DNA of 64,000 nt, taken from assembly GCF_000211415.1 (NCBI RefSeq), contig NZ_GL890776.1, positions 199,906 through 263,905 of the forward strand, read 5' to 3'. Positions 12,455 through 23,433 of the stretch are shown piece by piece. Position numbers and translations under genes: made by a program. The DNA comes from Enterobacter mori LMG 25706 (GTDB lineage: Bacteria > Pseudomonadota > Gammaproteobacteria > Enterobacterales > Enterobacteriaceae). Every line of letters starts with the position of its first letter. The first letter of the stretch is position 1. The notes below the pieces were generated by a model. The model did no database searches. It was not told the origin of the DNA and was given only the letters and a program-made list of their open reading frames with translations.

Positions 12455-13405
12455 TCAATCGTCTTCCGGGTCATCCAACTCAACCGGTGTCTGGAACTCA
12501 TCCGGCTTAATGACCAGCAGGTCGCAGCGCAGATGGTCGATCACCTGTTCGGCGGTATTGCCGAGGAACGCGGCTGAAATACCGGTGCGCCCGATGGTTC
12601 CCAGTACCACAATCCCCGCCTGAAGATGTTCCGCTAAATCCGGGATCACCTCTTCAGGCAGACCTTTTTCAACGTGCGTCATTTTCTCATCAATGCTGAA
12701 TTTTTGGCGCAGCGCTTTCATCGCCAGCAGGTGCTGTCCGCGGATCGCGTCGTTATAGACGCTCGGGTCAAATTCAGGCAGCTCAATGGCAATGTTAATC
12801 GGCGTGACCGGATACGCGCCCACAAGATGCACTTCGGTGTGATTGACCTGTTCGGCAAGCTGGATGGTTTCCTTCACCAGCTTCTCGTTTAGCGAATTGT
12901 GGTAATCCTCTTCGCTCGCGAGGTTTACTGCCACGACGGCTTTTCCGCCCTCAGGCCACGGCTGGTCTTTTACCATCCAGACCGGACAAGGACATTTACG
13001 CAGCAGATGCCAGTCGGTAGGGGTGAAGATCACGGATTCCAGCTTGTCATGCTGGTGCGCCATTTTCAGCAGCAGGTCGTGCCCACCGGCGACAACTTCC
13101 TGGATAATGGCTTCGAAAGGTCGGTTATGCCAGACCACTTTGATATCAATAGGAACACCCGCTTCCAGGTAATATTTCGCCTGTTCACGGATCCACGCGG
13201 TACGCTGGCCGATCACGCCCTGACGCATCGCGGTGCGCTCGTCAGGGGACAGAAGGGTGGTCATCTCATACGAGAAGTCATAGATCGGCAAAAACGCTTT
13301 GATTTTGCCACCAATCCGTTGATGTAAATACACAGCACGTCGTAATGCTGGCTGATCGTCCTGATTCGGATCGATAGCTACCAGCATGTTTTGATACTTG
13401 GCCAT
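12455..13405 (-). CDS. uspE: Universal stress protein UspE
   Basis: Tandem universal stress protein of 316 residues, the same length as E. coli UspE (YdaA). Two Usp domains are present: the first from [11 protein letters not shown] with a nucleotide-fold start, the second ending in [24 protein letters not shown] and DLLVIKP, which carries the G-x2-G-x9-G(S/T/N)-type loop. The C-terminus is acidic (ELDDPEDD). In E. coli it is growth-arrest-induced and affects motility and adhesion. It is cytosolic and lies upstream of the same-strand fnr block, oriented away from pntB. Confidence 0.95.
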   Translation of the reverse strand: MAKYQNMLVAIDPNQDDQPALRRAVYLHQRIGGKIKAFLPIYDFSYEMTTLLSPDERTAMRQGVIGQRTAWIREQAKYYLEAGVPIDIKVVWHNRPFEAIIQEVVAGGHDLLLKMAHQHDKLESVIFTPTDWHLLRKCPCPVWMVKDQPWPEGGKAVVAVNLASEEDYHNSLNEKLVKETIQLAEQVNHTEVHLVGAYPVTPINIAIELPEFDPSVYNDAIRGQHLLAMKALRQKFSIDEKMTHVEKGLPEEVIPDLAEHLQAGIVVLGTIGRTGISAAFLGNTAEQVIDHLRCDLLVIKPDEFQTPVELDDPEDD

Positions 13406-13514
13406 ACAGGTCTCCTTACTACTGTCACCACAGTCTGTAATTAAAAGAGTAACCTATATATCTTGAATGAAACAGGGGGGAGGTTTTGTCAGATCAATAA
13501 ATCATGCAAATTTA

Positions 13515-13709
13515 TCAAAGAAGCAGAACGGTCACCGTCACGGCGATAAATGCAATCAACAGCAGCACCATCACCGCTATCGCAAAGGTCGTTGAATCCT
13601 GTACATAGGTCTTTTCCTCTCCCTTCATCGGGCCGACAAGCATGATCCAGATGAATATGAAGGTGATTGAGGCAATAACGACTGAAACGAAAAATAAACT
13701 TTCTCTCAA
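13515..13709 (-). CDS. Small two-helix membrane protein, TTG start
   Basis: A 64-residue hydrophobic protein I cannot name. It has two predicted membrane helices (about 5-26 and 42-63) joined by a polar loop (GPMKGEEKTYVQDSTT). The start codon is TTG at 13709; GAGG at 13720-13717 gives a good Shine-Dalgarno spacing, and the only ATG nearby (overlapping, other frame) opens a two-codon frame. It sits between fnr and uspE, where E. coli has ynaJ, but the sequence is not YnaJ. Confidence 0.6.
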   Translation of the reverse strand: MRESLFFVSVVIASITFIFIWIMLVGPMKGEEKTYVQDSTTFAIAVMVLLLIAFIAVTVTVLLL

Positions 13710-13779
13710 ATCATAACCTCAACGGGAACGTGCCAGGCGCAGACCGGGGAGTGGGAGCGGTTGAAAAGGACAATGTAAA

Positions 13780-13819
13780 ATGCCAGTTCCGTCATCACGA
13801 AAATGTACGAAACTGGCAT
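13780..13819 (-). terminator. Probable terminator after fnr
   Basis: Arms ATGCCAGTT and AACTGGCAT (plus three further pairs after one mismatch) form a hairpin 16 bases after the fnr stop and are followed on the minus strand by TTTTAC. The tract is short, so termination may be partial. Confidence 0.5.
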
Positions 13820-13835
13820 GAATCATTCGGGGATG

Positions 13836-14588
13836 TTATGCGACGTTGCGGGCGTGCCCGGCGAGAACCGCCAGCGCTTCACCATTTTCGATGGTGATGT
13901 ACTTACCTTTAACCGCCAGCATGCCGCTTTTCTGGAAACGTCCCAGCAGACGGCTGATGGTCTCAACGGTCAGGCCCAGGTAGTTACCGATATCGCCACG
14001 CGTCATCGTCAGACGGAATTCACGCGGGGAGAAACCACGTTCCGCGAAACGGCGGGAGAGGTTGTAGATAAACGCGGCCAGGCGCTCTTCTGCATTCTTT
14101 TTGGAAAGCAGCAGGATCATGTCCTGATCGCCTTTGATCTCACCGCTCATCAGACGCATCATCTGCTGACGCAGGTTAGGCATCTTACCGGACAGATCGT
14201 CCAGGGTTTCAAACGGAATTTCGCAAACCATTGAGGTTTCAAGCGCCTGAGCAAAGCTCGGGTGATGACCCGTGCCGATAGCATCAAAGCCCACCAGGTC
14301 GCCCGCCAGATGGAAGCCGGTGATCTGCTCATCACCCTGTTCGGTGATGGTGTAGCTCTTGATGGTGCCAGAACGGATAGCATAGAGCGATTTCAGTTCG
14401 TCTCCCGCTTTAAACAGCGTCTGCCCTTTCTGAATAGGCTTTTTACGCTCGATGATATTATCAAGCTGATCGAGTTCATGCTCATTCAGGGTAAACGGGA
14501 TACAGAGCTGGCTGATGCTGCAATCCTGGCAATGGATAGCACAACCGCCAGACTGAATGCGTCGTATAATTCGCTTTTCCGGGATCAT
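13836..14588 (-). CDS. fnr: Oxygen-sensing transcription regulator FNR
   Basis: Global regulator of anaerobic metabolism, active as a [4Fe-4S] dimer without oxygen. The 250-residue product matches E. coli FNR. The iron-sulfur ligands are visible in [15 protein letters not shown] (Cys20, 23 and 29 by E. coli numbering) and in MVCEIPF (Cys122). The CRP-like effector domain is followed by the dimer helix [21 protein letters not shown] and the helix-turn-helix [24 protein letters not shown], with the E-SR motif reading TTGAT half sites. The start at MIPEKR follows E. coli; MSKP to 14600 is an optional extension. An FNR box lies 20-33 bases upstream. Confidence 0.97.
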   Translation of the reverse strand: MIPEKRIIRRIQSGGCAIHCQDCSISQLCIPFTLNEHELDQLDNIIERKKPIQKGQTLFKAGDELKSLYAIRSGTIKSYTITEQGDEQITGFHLAGDLVGFDAIGTGHHPSFAQALETSMVCEIPFETLDDLSGKMPNLRQQMMRLMSGEIKGDQDMILLLSKKNAEERLAAFIYNLSRRFAERGFSPREFRLTMTRGDIGNYLGLTVETISRLLGRFQKSGMLAVKGKYITIENGEALAVLAGHARNVA

Positions 14589-14607
14589 AGGTTTGCTCAA
14601 GCCTTAA

Positions 14608-14621
14608 TTGATATTGGTCAA
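14608..14621 (-). promoter_or_regulatory. FNR box in the fnr promoter
   Basis: TTGATATTGGTCAA matches the FNR consensus TTGAT-N4-ATCAA at nine of ten positions and lies 20 bases before the fnr start, consistent with the known repression of fnr by FNR. Confidence 0.8.
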
Positions 14622-14771
14622 TTTTAACATCTTTTTGGTAAGTACGTAAGCCTGGCAAACCCTCAATAAGGACAAGTGGCGACATTGTGTCGCCATCTTC
14701 TTGAAATTCCACAAATTGCTTATGGATTTTTACCCTAACCGGAAGAAAATTAAGCACTAAAAGCCTGGTTT

Positions 14772-15287
14772 CTACAGCAAAAGATACCCTTCATGGCGCA
14801 GTAGCCACTCTTTTCGCTGCACGCCACCGGCATAGCCCGTCATGGTGCCGTTGCGGCCAATCACGCGGTGGCAGGGCACCACGATGCTGACCGGGTTGGA
14901 GCCGTTTGCGGCCCCCACTGCGCGCGCCGCGCCCGCACGGCCTAACTGCTCTGCGAGCTGACCATAATGCATGACCTGCCCGCACGGAATCGACCGCAGG
15001 GCCTGCCATACGTCGCGCTGAAAAGGCGTGCCTGCCGTGGCGGTTGGCAGAGTATCAATGATGCTGAGATCGCCCTCGAAGTACGCCGCAAGCTTATCGC
15101 TCAGCCCACCCGGATTGGTGGCGCTGAAACGCTCAAAACCCTCAGCGCGATAATGAATGTTCAGCAGTTCTTCCATGCGGTCGCTGTGCTCTTCCCATTC
15201 GACGGCGCGCAGATTGAACGCCTCATCGGCGATAACCCACAGCGGCCCAAGCGGCGTCGCAATCTTATCTTCGAGTAATCTCAGCAT
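14772..15287 (-). CDS. ogt: Methylated-DNA--protein-cysteine methyltransferase Ogt
   Basis: Constitutive suicide repair enzyme that takes methyl or larger alkyl groups from O6-alkylguanine and O4-alkylthymine onto its active-site cysteine. The 171-residue product matches E. coli Ogt. The active site PCHRVIG is near residues 138-144, preceded by [14 protein letters not shown], which carries the arginine finger and helix-turn-helix. The start MLRLLED agrees with E. coli; MR before it (to 15293) is optional. It lies 11 bases before the abgT stop in the same orientation, so it may be on the abg transcript. Confidence 0.95.
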   Translation of the reverse strand: MLRLLEDKIATPLGPLWVIADEAFNLRAVEWEEHSDRMEELLNIHYRAEGFERFSATNPGGLSDKLAAYFEGDLSIIDTLPTATAGTPFQRDVWQALRSIPCGQVMHYGQLAEQLGRAGAARAVGAANGSNPVSIVVPCHRVIGRNGTMTGYAGGVQRKEWLLRHEGYLLL

Positions 15288-15297
15288 CCTCATTCCT

Positions 15298-16824
15298 TTA
15301 GTTCAGCCTCGGGTATATTCCCGGTCCAATCGGCAGGCCGACAAGATACCACGCCACCAACATCACCAGCCATACCCCTAAAAAGATAAGCGGATAAGGC
15401 AAGACGAGCGAATAGTAGGTACCCAGTTTGGCCTCTGGTTTATAACGCTGCAGGAAGCCTAAAAACAGCGGAACAAACGGCGAAACCGGCGCCAGGGGAA
15501 TGACCGAGGAGTCTGCGATACGGAACAGGATCTGCGCAAAAGCCGGGTGGAAGCCCAGCATCATAAACATCGGCACGAAGATCGGCGCCAGAATCGACCA
15601 GATGGCGGAGCCGCTGGCGATAAACATGCACAGCAGCGATGAAAGCAGCGCCAGGCCGACAAACGCCGGTACGCCGCTTAACCCGGCCGCCTCCAGCGCG
15701 TCGGTCAGGCCCACGGCCATGAACTTGCCCATGTTGCTCCAGTTAAACATCGCCACGAACTGCGCCAGCGGGAATACCATCACAATAAAACCCGCCATCT
15801 CCTTCATCGGCTCGATCATTAGCTGCGGCAGATCGCCCTGACGGCGGATTTTGCCGGTGGCGATACCGTAGGCGAGCGAGACGACAAAGAAGAAGAGGAT
15901 AATCAGCGGCACGATGCCCTGAATAAACGGCGACGGCAGGACGGTATGTTTAACCGGATCGCGCAATATGCCGTTTTCCGGCACCACCATCAGCGCCACC
16001 AGCGCGATAAAGGCCAGCGAGACCAGGCCAGCTACGCGTAGGCCGAAGCGCTGCTCTTTGCTCAGGGTTTCCAGTTTTTCATCGCTACGGCCTTCCCATT
16101 TACCCAGCCGCGGCTCGATGATCTTATCGGTAATCAGCCCGCCAACAATCGTCAGGACAATCACCGAGCTGGCCATAAAGTACCAGTTGTCGATCACGCT
16201 GACGTGCATTGCCGCATCGATGGTTTTCGCCGCCTCCGTGCTGATGCTAGAGAGCAGCACGTCGGTGGTGACGATCAGCAGGTTAGCGGTAAATCCGCAG
16301 CCCACGCCCGCAATCGCCGACAGCAGGCCCGCAACGGGATGACGCCCGACGGCGAGGAAAATCAGCGCCCCCATCGGCGGCATGATCACCAGCGCGGCGT
16401 CGGAGGAGATATGGCTGAAGAAGGCGATAAACAGCACCATATAGCTCGCGTAGCGTGCGCTGACGTGGGAAGCCATCTTCACCATTAACGCGGGCAGCAA
16501 GCCCACGCGTTCCGCCAGCCCGGCGCCCAGCACCAGGGCCAGAATGGCGCCCAGCGGGGCGAAACCGCTGAAGTTCTTAATCACGTTGGGTAAAAACCAG
16601 TGCAGCCCGTCAACGCTGAGCAGGTTTTTCACCGCCACCAGGCTGCCGTCAGCCGGACTGCGCACGCTCACGTCAAAGGCGGAGAGTACGGCGGTGGCGA
16701 CCATCAAAATCACAATCAGATAGATAAAAAGCAGGAAAGGGTGCGGCACTTTATTGCCGATCCTCTCAACCCAGCCATAGAGCTTACCGGATGGGGAAGG
16801 CGAAGGTATGGATGACATACTCAT
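15298..16824 (-). CDS. abgT: p-Aminobenzoyl-glutamate transporter AbgT
   Basis: Inner-membrane transporter of 508 residues, like E. coli AbgT, that brings in p-aminobenzoyl-glutamate, a folate breakdown product. It is the type member of the AbgT family. Conserved membrane regions include [19 protein letters not shown] (about 136-154), where the SSD motif is family-typical, and the second hairpin ending near [17 protein letters not shown], with the PLAPVSP motif in the C-terminal repeat. It is the last gene of abgA-abgB-abgT and lies 36 bases after abgB. Confidence 0.95.
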   Translation of the reverse strand: MSMSSIPSPSPSGKLYGWVERIGNKVPHPFLLFIYLIVILMVATAVLSAFDVSVRSPADGSLVAVKNLLSVDGLHWFLPNVIKNFSGFAPLGAILALVLGAGLAERVGLLPALMVKMASHVSARYASYMVLFIAFFSHISSDAALVIMPPMGALIFLAVGRHPVAGLLSAIAGVGCGFTANLLIVTTDVLLSSISTEAAKTIDAAMHVSVIDNWYFMASSVIVLTIVGGLITDKIIEPRLGKWEGRSDEKLETLSKEQRFGLRVAGLVSLAFIALVALMVVPENGILRDPVKHTVLPSPFIQGIVPLIILFFFVVSLAYGIATGKIRRQGDLPQLMIEPMKEMAGFIVMVFPLAQFVAMFNWSNMGKFMAVGLTDALEAAGLSGVPAFVGLALLSSLLCMFIASGSAIWSILAPIFVPMFMMLGFHPAFAQILFRIADSSVIPLAPVSPFVPLFLGFLQRYKPEAKLGTYYSLVLPYPLIFLGVWLVMLVAWYLVGLPIGPGIYPRLN

Positions 16825-16860
16825 GGGCGTTCCTCGGGAGTGTTGTTGTGTTGTGTTTTT

Positions 16861-18306
16861 TTATTTTAAAGGTGACGGTGTCACGCCCTGAGGGATCGGA
16901 CACACGTACGGTTTTTCTTGTAATTGTTGTTCGAACTCTTCACGGCATTTTTTCAGCAGCGCTGCGTCCTGCAGCAGATTGAGCGCGGTCGCACCCATCA
17001 CTTTTCCGGCCAGCAGCATGCCTTTGTGGGCAATGGAGGTACGCCCCTGCGCCACCAGTTGCCAGGTGTGCAGCGGCGTGCCGACGGTAAAGCAGGGGCT
17101 GAAGCACTGGGCGACTGGCATTTTCCAGCTGACATCGCCCACGTCGGTTGAACCCGCCAGCACGTTGTCGGTGATGGCATAGGGGGCGACTTCATCCACC
17201 AGCAGCGTCTCCTGATGACGACGGGCAAAGGCTTTCCCCGCGTCGCCACCCGTTGCGGCAATATTTTTCAGGCTGTTCTGCAGATCGTTGGGCGTCAGCG
17301 TGGCGCGGATCTCGCGGGCGAAGGCGCGTTCTTCCTCCGTCCAGAGCGGCGTGCCGTAGTGCTGCAGGGCGCGATACATCGCCGCCTCGAGCGTGCGGTT
17401 TGGCAGATAGCTTGAGCAGGCTTTATCAAAGCGACACTCGACGGTAGTTTCGGTCATCATCGCCGCGCCCTGGGCGATTTTCTCGATGCGTTCGTAGATT
17501 TGCTGCGCATCGGCCATCTCCGGGGCGCGGATCAGGTACAGCACCTCCGCCTGCGCCTGCACCACGTTGGGTGAAATCCCGCCGGTATCGGTAATGGCAT
17601 AATGGACGCGCGCTTTTTCAATGATGTGTTCGTTGAGGAAGTTGGTGCCGGTGGTCATCAGCGTCACGGCGTCCAGCGCGCTGCGTCCCAGATGGGGGGA
17701 GTTGGCCGCGTGCGCCGCCACGCCGTGAAAACGCCAGGCGGCCTGAATATTCGCCAGCGTGCTGACGTTGAACATCCCGGCGAAGGCTTCCGGATGCCAG
17801 GTGACGGCGGCATCAACATCATCAAACAGACCTTCGCGCACCATAAAGGTTTTCCCGGAACCGCCTTCCTCGCCGGGACAGCCATAAAAACGCACCGTTC
17901 CGCTGCCGCCGTGCTCCTCCAGCCAGCTTTTCACCGCCACCGCGCCTGCCAGCGCCGCGGTGCCCAGGAGGTTATGCCCGCAGCCGTGGCCGTTGGCCCC
18001 CGGCGTGGTGGATTGCGCCGTCGCGCAGTGCGCCTGCTGGCTTAACCCGGCCAGCGCGTCGTATTCGCCCAGCAGGGCGATAACCGGTTTCCCGCTGCCG
18101 AAGCTGGCGATAAACGCGTTGGGAATACCGCCAGCCTCGCGCGTCAGCGTGAAGCCCTCGGCCTCCAGCTCGCTGGCGAGCCGTTCGGCGGACCAGAACT
18201 CTTCAAAGCGGGTTTCAGGGCGATCCCAGATCGCGTCGGCAATATCGGTTAACGTCCGACATCGCGTGTCGATCGCATCGGCAATAAAAGCGTAGTTCTC
18301 CTGCAT
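16861..18306 (-). CDS. abgB: p-Aminobenzoyl-glutamate hydrolase subunit B
   Basis: Second subunit of the cytosolic metallohydrolase that splits p-aminobenzoyl-glutamate into p-aminobenzoate and glutamate. It belongs to the M20D peptidase family and has 481 residues as in E. coli. Metal-binding signature segments include [39 protein letters not shown] and TWHPEAFAG. The ATG at 18306 overlaps the abgA stop by one base (TAATG), which indicates translational coupling. The last codons contain an exact matS site at 16872-16884. Confidence 0.96.
   Translation of the reverse strand: MQENYAFIADAIDTRCRTLTDIADAIWDRPETRFEEFWSAERLASELEAEGFTLTREAGGIPNAFIASFGSGKPVIALLGEYDALAGLSQQAHCATAQSTTPGANGHGCGHNLLGTAALAGAVAVKSWLEEHGGSGTVRFYGCPGEEGGSGKTFMVREGLFDDVDAAVTWHPEAFAGMFNVSTLANIQAAWRFHGVAAHAANSPHLGRSALDAVTLMTTGTNFLNEHIIEKARVHYAITDTGGISPNVVQAQAEVLYLIRAPEMADAQQIYERIEKIAQGAAMMTETTVECRFDKACSSYLPNRTLEAAMYRALQHYGTPLWTEEERAFAREIRATLTPNDLQNSLKNIAATGGDAGKAFARRHQETLLVDEVAPYAITDNVLAGSTDVGDVSWKMPVAQCFSPCFTVGTPLHTWQLVAQGRTSIAHKGMLLAGKVMGATALNLLQDAALLKKCREEFEQQLQEKPYVCPIPQGVTPSPLK
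16872..16884. promoter_or_regulatory. matS site (MatP binding) inside abgB
   Basis: GTGACGGTGTCAC matches the MatP consensus GTGACRNYGTCAC at every defined base. It is embedded in the final codons of abgB (Gly-Val-Thr-Pro-Ser-Pro). MatP organises the terminus macrodomain, in agreement with the Ter site and tus in this window. Confidence 0.85.
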
Positions 18307-19616
18307 TACACACCTCGCGTCCACGGGAAATTGAGCGCAGTTCGCGCCAGCGTTTCAATGGCGATGGCCATGACCTGCTCATCGAAGTCGAATTTTTCGT
18401 TGTGATGTCCGGCGCTCAAATCGGTGCCAAACACCATATAGGACGCCATGCCGCCGTTCTCCTGCACGCGGGCCATCATTAGCGTGGCGTCTTCGGAGCC
18501 TGCTGGCGCATTCACCTTATCGATGGCGTGAACAACCCCGGAAACCTGGCTCGCCTGTTCGCGCAGATAATCCACCCACGCCGGTGTCGGTGCGCTGGAG
18601 GTCGCGGCACCCATCAGGCGCATCTCGGCGCGCACGCCGTAGAGCGCCGCTGCGCCGGTAATGACCGCCTGCGCGCGTTCAAAGACATACTGGTTAATGG
18701 CTTCGGTTTCGCCGCGCGTTTCAACCTTGATCAGGGCATTGGCGGGCACCACGTTGCGTCCGCTGCCCGCCTGCATCACGCCGACGTTCACCCGGGAGGC
18801 CCCTTCGCTGTGCGGGGCGATGCTGTGCAGGGCGAGGGAGGCCTGCGCGGCGGCGAGCAGGGCGTTACGTCCGTCCTCCGGTTTACCGCCCGCGTGTGCG
18901 GCCACGCCGGTAAAGTTCACGTCGAACTTGGTGGTGGCCATAAAGTTATCGCTGCCGCAGATCACCGTTCCCGCAGCGACGCCGGTACCAATATGGATGG
19001 CGGTGAAATAGTCCACGTCGTCCAGCGCCCCGGCGGCAACCATGGCGCGCGCGCCGCGCGTGCCTTCTTCGGCAGGCTGGAAGATCAGCTTGAGGGTGCC
19101 GCTGAGCTGCGCTTCATTCTGCTTAAGCACCTGAGCCAGCCCCAGACCAATAGTGGTATGGCCGTCGTGCGCGCAGGCGTGCATCATCCCCGCGCTGCAG
19201 GAGGCAACCCCGTCGCGGAACGGGCGATGGCTTTCATCCAGCGCTTCGCTTAAATCAAGGGCATCCATGTCGACGCGAAACGCCAGGGTTGGACCAGGAC
19301 GCCCGGTATTGAGGGTCGCCACAATACCGGTAAACCCGCCTTCAAACGGCGCCAGCCATTTCTCAGTCGCGCCTTGCGCCCGCGCGCGGTCAAACTCATG
19401 CGCCAGGGTAGCGGCATCGGGCAACCCCATCCGGCTTTCGGCATCGACCACGTCACGACCCATCGCCAGTTCGTAACCCAGCGAGTTAAGGATTTCCGCG
19501 ACTTTCGCGGCGGTACGAAACTCTACCCAGCCAGATTCCGCGAAATGGTGAAAATCGCGACGCCATGCGCTCAGCTGCGGGGATAATGTCTGGATGTACT
19601 GCGCCAGTGTGTCCAT
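18306..19616 (-). CDS. abgA: p-Aminobenzoyl-glutamate hydrolase subunit A
   Basis: First subunit of the AbgAB hydrolase and first gene of the operon. The 436-residue M20D-family product matches E. coli AbgA. Metal-site segments are [12 protein letters not shown] (about 113-124), [18 protein letters not shown] and [17 protein letters not shown], with the distal His in [15 protein letters not shown]. coli has HACGHDGH where this protein has HACAHDGH, a small change next to a metal ligand. The start MDTLAQYI gives the E. coli length; the six codons before it are not needed. It is divergent from abgR with a 175-base gap. Confidence 0.95.
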   Translation of the reverse strand: MDTLAQYIQTLSPQLSAWRRDFHHFAESGWVEFRTAAKVAEILNSLGYELAMGRDVVDAESRMGLPDAATLAHEFDRARAQGATEKWLAPFEGGFTGIVATLNTGRPGPTLAFRVDMDALDLSEALDESHRPFRDGVASCSAGMMHACAHDGHTTIGLGLAQVLKQNEAQLSGTLKLIFQPAEEGTRGARAMVAAGALDDVDYFTAIHIGTGVAAGTVICGSDNFMATTKFDVNFTGVAAHAGGKPEDGRNALLAAAQASLALHSIAPHSEGASRVNVGVMQAGSGRNVVPANALIKVETRGETEAINQYVFERAQAVITGAAALYGVRAEMRLMGAATSSAPTPAWVDYLREQASQVSGVVHAIDKVNAPAGSEDATLMMARVQENGGMASYMVFGTDLSAGHHNEKFDFDEQVMAIAIETLARTALNFPWTRGV

Positions 19617-19791
19617 ATCTGTTCCTGTCATCATTAAAATATGTGAACTGCTTCACGCTGTGATAGTTTTTACTTATCACTAACCGATTTTTCACAGTTT
19701 TAACCGTTCAGGAATTACCCTCGCACATCCCTTTCCATTAAAGTAGATGACAGTTTCTTTACTCTGATAAACAACGGTTATCGGTCGGGCT

Positions 19792-20703
19792 ATGACATTC
19801 CAGATTAAATTTCATCAAATCCGGGCGTTTGTTGAAGTCGCGCGTCAGGGCAGCATTCGCGGTGCCAGCAGGACGCTGAATCTTTCGCAACCGGCGCTGA
19901 CCAAATCCATCAAAGAGCTGGAGGAGGGCATGGCGGCGCAGCTTTTCGTGCGCAGGAGTAAGGGCGTCGCGTTGACCGAATGCGGTGAGGGCTTTTACCA
20001 GCGTGCCAGGTTGATTCTGGAAGAGCTGCGTGCGGCGCAGGATGATATCCGTCAGCGGCAGGGCGAACTGGCCGGGCAGATCAACATCGGAATGGGGGCC
20101 AGCGTTTCACGAAGCCTGATGCCCGCTGTCATCACCCGTTTTCATGCGCAACATCCGCAGGTCAAGGTGCGAATTATGGAAGGGCAACTGGTGTCGATGA
20201 TCAATGAATTACGCCAGGGTGAGCTGGATTTCACCATTAATACCTATTATCAGGGGCCTTACGACCATGAATTTACGTTTGAAAAGCTCTTTGAAAAACC
20301 GTTTGCAGTATTTTGTCGGGAAGGGCATCCGGCAACGGGGGCAACCTCTATTAATGAACTTTTGCATTATAACTGGACAATGCCGACGCCGCGGGGAAGC
20401 TATTATAAGCAATTGGAAGAGGTATTTAGCCACCGCTCGCAAATACCGCGAATAGGTGTCGTCTGTGAAACCTTTTCTTCCTGCATTAGCCTTGTCGCGC
20501 AAAGTGATTTTTTAAGCATATTGCCGCAGGAGCTAGGCTGTGACCCGCTTCTGGCGCACCGTCTGGTCATGCTGCCGGTCGTTGAGTCGCTTCCTAAAGC
20601 AACCTATTATTTAATTCAGCGCCGTGATTCACGCCAGACGCCCCTTGCCGAATCATTAATTACGCAATTCAGAAGGGAAGCGAGAAAAATAGTTGTTGCG
20701 TGA
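19792..20703 (+). CDS. abgR: LysR-family regulator AbgR
   Basis: Predicted LysR-type regulator of the divergent abgABT operon, 303 residues. The N-terminal helix-turn-helix spans about 5-64 (FHQIRAFVEVARQGSIRGASRTLNLSQPALTKSIKELEE region) and is followed by a periplasmic-binding-protein-like effector domain from about 92. The orientation and 175-base shared gap with abgA are classic for a LysR activator of the adjacent genes; p-aminobenzoyl-glutamate or a breakdown product is the likely effector, which is an inference. Confidence 0.93.
   Translation: MTFQIKFHQIRAFVEVARQGSIRGASRTLNLSQPALTKSIKELEEGMAAQLFVRRSKGVALTECGEGFYQRARLILEELRAAQDDIRQRQGELAGQINIGMGASVSRSLMPAVITRFHAQHPQVKVRIMEGQLVSMINELRQGELDFTINTYYQGPYDHEFTFEKLFEKPFAVFCREGHPATGATSINELLHYNWTMPTPRGSYYKQLEEVFSHRSQIPRIGVVCETFSSCISLVAQSDFLSILPQELGCDPLLAHRLVMLPVVESLPKATYYLIQRRDSRQTPLAESLITQFRREARKIVVA
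20318..20325 (+). other. KOPS octamer
   Basis: GGGAAGGG within abgR; points to the right. Confidence 0.55.
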
Positions 20704-21058
20704 AATACATATTATAAAAAAACAGGATCTGCCCGACATCAGACAGACCCTATAGTACACACAGCAGCACATCCTTTCGCCAGTCCTGAGTATTATATCC
20801 ATGAGACAGGTATATTTAGGTATAACATCTTTTCCGAAAAATGAAAGGCAGGCGAGTGATTGATTTTATAAAAATTTAACACAAATCACTTATTTTAACT
20901 TTACTGAAGTTTTAGTTAAGTCTGATTTAAATGTTTTTAATAATGGCTATATATATTCATCAGGATAATATGTATCTCACCCCGCATTCTGCAGGGGTGA
21001 TTGAGGCGCCTGTCTGGTGCAGGTATAGTACAAGCCCAGATGTAGCCGGAGGATTTCC
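20704..21058. other. abgR-smrA intergenic region
   Basis: A 355-base AT-rich gap. The only structure I see is a hairpin at 20978-20999 (CACCCC...GGGGTG with an inner GCA/TGC pair) in the smrA leader, 60-80 bases before its start. No gene or clear promoter motif was found. Confidence 0.5.
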
Positions 21059-21622
21059 ATGAACCCTGACGACAAATCCCTTTTTCTTGACGCCATGGAA
21101 GATGTTCAGCCCCTGAAACGCTGCACGGATATCCACTGGCAGCAAAGCCGTAATTCACGGGCTCGCCAGGACATTGATACCGAACAGCTCGACAACTTTC
21201 TGACCCTGGGTTTTCTGGAATTGCTGCCGCTCGAAGAGCCGCTGATGTTCCAGCGCGAAGGGGTTCAGCAGGGCGTTATTGATAAGCTGCGTTCCGGCAA
21301 ATATTCCCGTCAGGCCAGCTTAACCCTCTTACGTCAGCCCGCTGAACGCTGCCGCCAGATGCTGTATTCTTTTATCCGGCAGGCGAGTCGTGACGGGCTG
21401 CGCAATCTGATTATCGTGCACGGCAAAGGGAGTGAGCTGAAGTCACACCCTAATGTGGTGCGCAGCTATCTGGCGCGTTGGTTGACGGAGTTCGAGGAAG
21501 TGCAGGCATTTTGTGTCGCGCTGCCGCACCATGGCGGCAGCGGGGCTTGCTATGTTTCGCTGCGAAAATCCGACGAAGCGAAACAGGAAAACTGGGAGCG
21601 GCACGCCAAGCGCAGCCGCTAG
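21059..21622 (+). CDS. smrA: Smr-domain DNA endonuclease SmrA
   Basis: Stand-alone Smr (small MutS-related) domain protein of 187 residues, E. coli YdaL. The Smr domain occupies about 85-175, with the family motif LRNLIIVHGKGSELKSHP (the LxxHG box, E. coli-type IVHGKG, near 117-125) and the tail LPHHGGSGACYVSLR. The N-terminal region has the DLD-like segment seen in this family only weakly. SmrA nicks DNA in vitro; its cellular role is unclear. GGAGGA sits six bases before the ATG. It converges on the chemoreceptor gene with a nine-base gap. Confidence 0.93.
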   Translation: MNPDDKSLFLDAMEDVQPLKRCTDIHWQQSRNSRARQDIDTEQLDNFLTLGFLELLPLEEPLMFQREGVQQGVIDKLRSGKYSRQASLTLLRQPAERCRQMLYSFIRQASRDGLRNLIIVHGKGSELKSHPNVVRSYLARWLTEFEEVQAFCVALPHHGGSGACYVSLRKSDEAKQENWERHAKRSR

Positions 21623-21631
21623 CGGTACGGC

Positions 21632-23290
21632 TTAGAACGTTTCCCAGTGATTGTCGCCCGACGCGCTGGCCGTTGCCGGGCGCAACAGCTGCGGCGTTTT
21701 CACATTTTTGGCGCGCGGCGCGGCACTTTCCTGCACGTTCAGGCGAAATGCGGCCACGGCCTGACGCAATTGCTCGGACTGGTCTTCCAGGGCCGCTGCG
21801 GCCGTGGCGGATTCCTGCACCAGCGCGGCGTTTTGCTGCGTCACGCTGTCCATCTGCGATACGGCCAGGCTCACCTGCTCAATACCACGGCTCTGCTCGT
21901 CAGAGGCTGACGAAATCTCGCCCATAATATCGGTGACGCGGGTGACTGCGGCGACGATTTCTTTCATCGTTGCACCAGCCTCGCTCACCTGTTCAGAGCC
22001 GGTGTTGACCCGGCTGACGGAATTCTCAATCAGTCCTTTGATCTCCTTCGCCGCCTGGGCGCTGCGGCTCGCCAGCGTACGGACTTCACCGGCGACAACC
22101 GCAAAGCCACGACCTTGTTCCCCGGCGCGAGCGGCTTCCACCGCCGCGTTAAGTGCCAGAATGTTCGTCTGGAAGGCGATGCTGTCAATCACGCCGGTGA
22201 TGTGCGCAATTTGCTGCGAACTGTCGGCAATTTCGGTCATCGTGCGAACCACATTATCCACGACGTGACCGCCGCGTGCGGCTGTTTCTGAGGCATTTTT
22301 CGCCAGCAGTGTAGCCTGACGCGCGTTATCGGAGTTCTGTTTAACAGTTGCTGTCAGCTCTTCCATACTGGCGGCCGTCTCTTCCAGCGAGGCAGCTTGC
22401 TGTTCGGTACGGGCCGAGAGGTCGTTGCTCCCGGCGGCAATCTCACCCGCGCCGGTATAGATCGAATCCGTGCTCCCGCGTACGGCACTGACCGTGTTAA
22501 CCAGCGACTGCTGCATCTCATGCAGGCCTGCCGCCAGCTGTCCCATCTCATTGCGGCCAGAGATATCGACGTTTTGCGTCAGATCGCCGCCCGCGATGGT
22601 GCGGATGTGGTTCATGATGGTTTTGAGCGGTTTCAGCAGCAGGTGTTGTAAACCCTGCCAGATCACGACCAGTACGGCGATCACGGCCAGGAAAATCCCT
22701 GCCAGCGTCCACTGCATCTGCGTAAAGCTGCTCTGGTTTTCTTGTGTCGCCGCTTTAAGCAGGGTGTTGTTTTCGGCACGCCAGCGGTTATAGACCGCTT
22801 CCATCCCGTCCTGTGCCTGCTGGGCATCCAGATCACCGTAAGCCTGATAGTTGTCGGCGCGCAGATACTCAATCGACAGACGCATCACCTCGTGCATTTG
22901 ATTCCAGGATTTCTGCATCTCTTCGGTTAACGCCGCGTTTTGGCCATTAACCTGCGGCATTTTCTGCCACTCTTTGTTATAGGCTTCGGCTTTCGCCAGA
23001 GAGTCATTGGCGGTGCCTAACAGTTTGTTGATCGCCGCGAGGGACGCAGGATCGCGCTGGTTTTTCAGGTAACGGATCGCCACGCGGGTGACGGTAACGC
23101 GCGTTTTTATCAGCGTATTGACGCTGTCGCTCAGGCTCTCCTGCTGGGCATTGAGCACCCCGGAGTTCTGGAAGTTATGGCGATCGTTGCTGACGGCAGA
23201 GTAGAACAACCCTCCCGTGACAACTTGCAGCAGACAGAATATGGTGAGGGCAAAGATAATACCGGTAATTACGTGCAGATTTTTCAGCAT
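21632..23290 (-). CDS. Methyl-accepting chemotaxis protein
   Basis: Transmembrane chemoreceptor of 552 residues, similar in plan to Tsr/Tar. It has membrane helix 1 (about 8-30), a periplasmic four-helix-bundle sensor (about 35-190), membrane helix 2 (about 192-212), a HAMP domain, and the signalling hairpin whose tip [20 protein letters not shown] contacts CheA and CheW. Methylation-site helices flank it ([15 protein letters not shown] and [16 protein letters not shown]). The C-terminal pentapeptide that tethers CheR and CheB is HWETF rather than NWETF; the critical Trp and Phe are kept. The ligand is not predictable. A sigma-28 promoter lies 40-66 bases upstream. Confidence 0.94.
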   Translation of the reverse strand: MLKNLHVITGIIFALTIFCLLQVVTGGLFYSAVSNDRHNFQNSGVLNAQQESLSDSVNTLIKTRVTVTRVAIRYLKNQRDPASLAAINKLLGTANDSLAKAEAYNKEWQKMPQVNGQNAALTEEMQKSWNQMHEVMRLSIEYLRADNYQAYGDLDAQQAQDGMEAVYNRWRAENNTLLKAATQENQSSFTQMQWTLAGIFLAVIAVLVVIWQGLQHLLLKPLKTIMNHIRTIAGGDLTQNVDISGRNEMGQLAAGLHEMQQSLVNTVSAVRGSTDSIYTGAGEIAAGSNDLSARTEQQAASLEETAASMEELTATVKQNSDNARQATLLAKNASETAARGGHVVDNVVRTMTEIADSSQQIAHITGVIDSIAFQTNILALNAAVEAARAGEQGRGFAVVAGEVRTLASRSAQAAKEIKGLIENSVSRVNTGSEQVSEAGATMKEIVAAVTRVTDIMGEISSASDEQSRGIEQVSLAVSQMDSVTQQNAALVQESATAAAALEDQSEQLRQAVAAFRLNVQESAAPRAKNVKTPQLLRPATASASGDNHWETF

Positions 23291-23329
23291 AGCGGTCGTC
23301 CGTTAGAGAGATGCAGAGGTACATCACTA

Positions 23330-23356
23330 CTATCGTCGTATAGAATTTAAACTTTA
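23330..23356 (-). promoter_or_regulatory. Sigma-28 (FliA) promoter of the chemoreceptor gene
   Basis: On the minus strand TAAAGTTT (23356-23349), exactly 11 bases, then GACGATAG (23337-23330). The FliA consensus is TAAAGTTT-N11-GCCGATAA, so the -35 part is perfect and the -10 part matches six of eight. It places the receptor in the class 3 flagellar regulon. Confidence 0.85.
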
Positions 23357-23433
23357 ATTTAACTCGTGCTTAACTTAGGGCTCCGATCGGGAACCTGTTG
23401 TAAACCCGGATCATTTTTATGAGGAAGGTCAAC

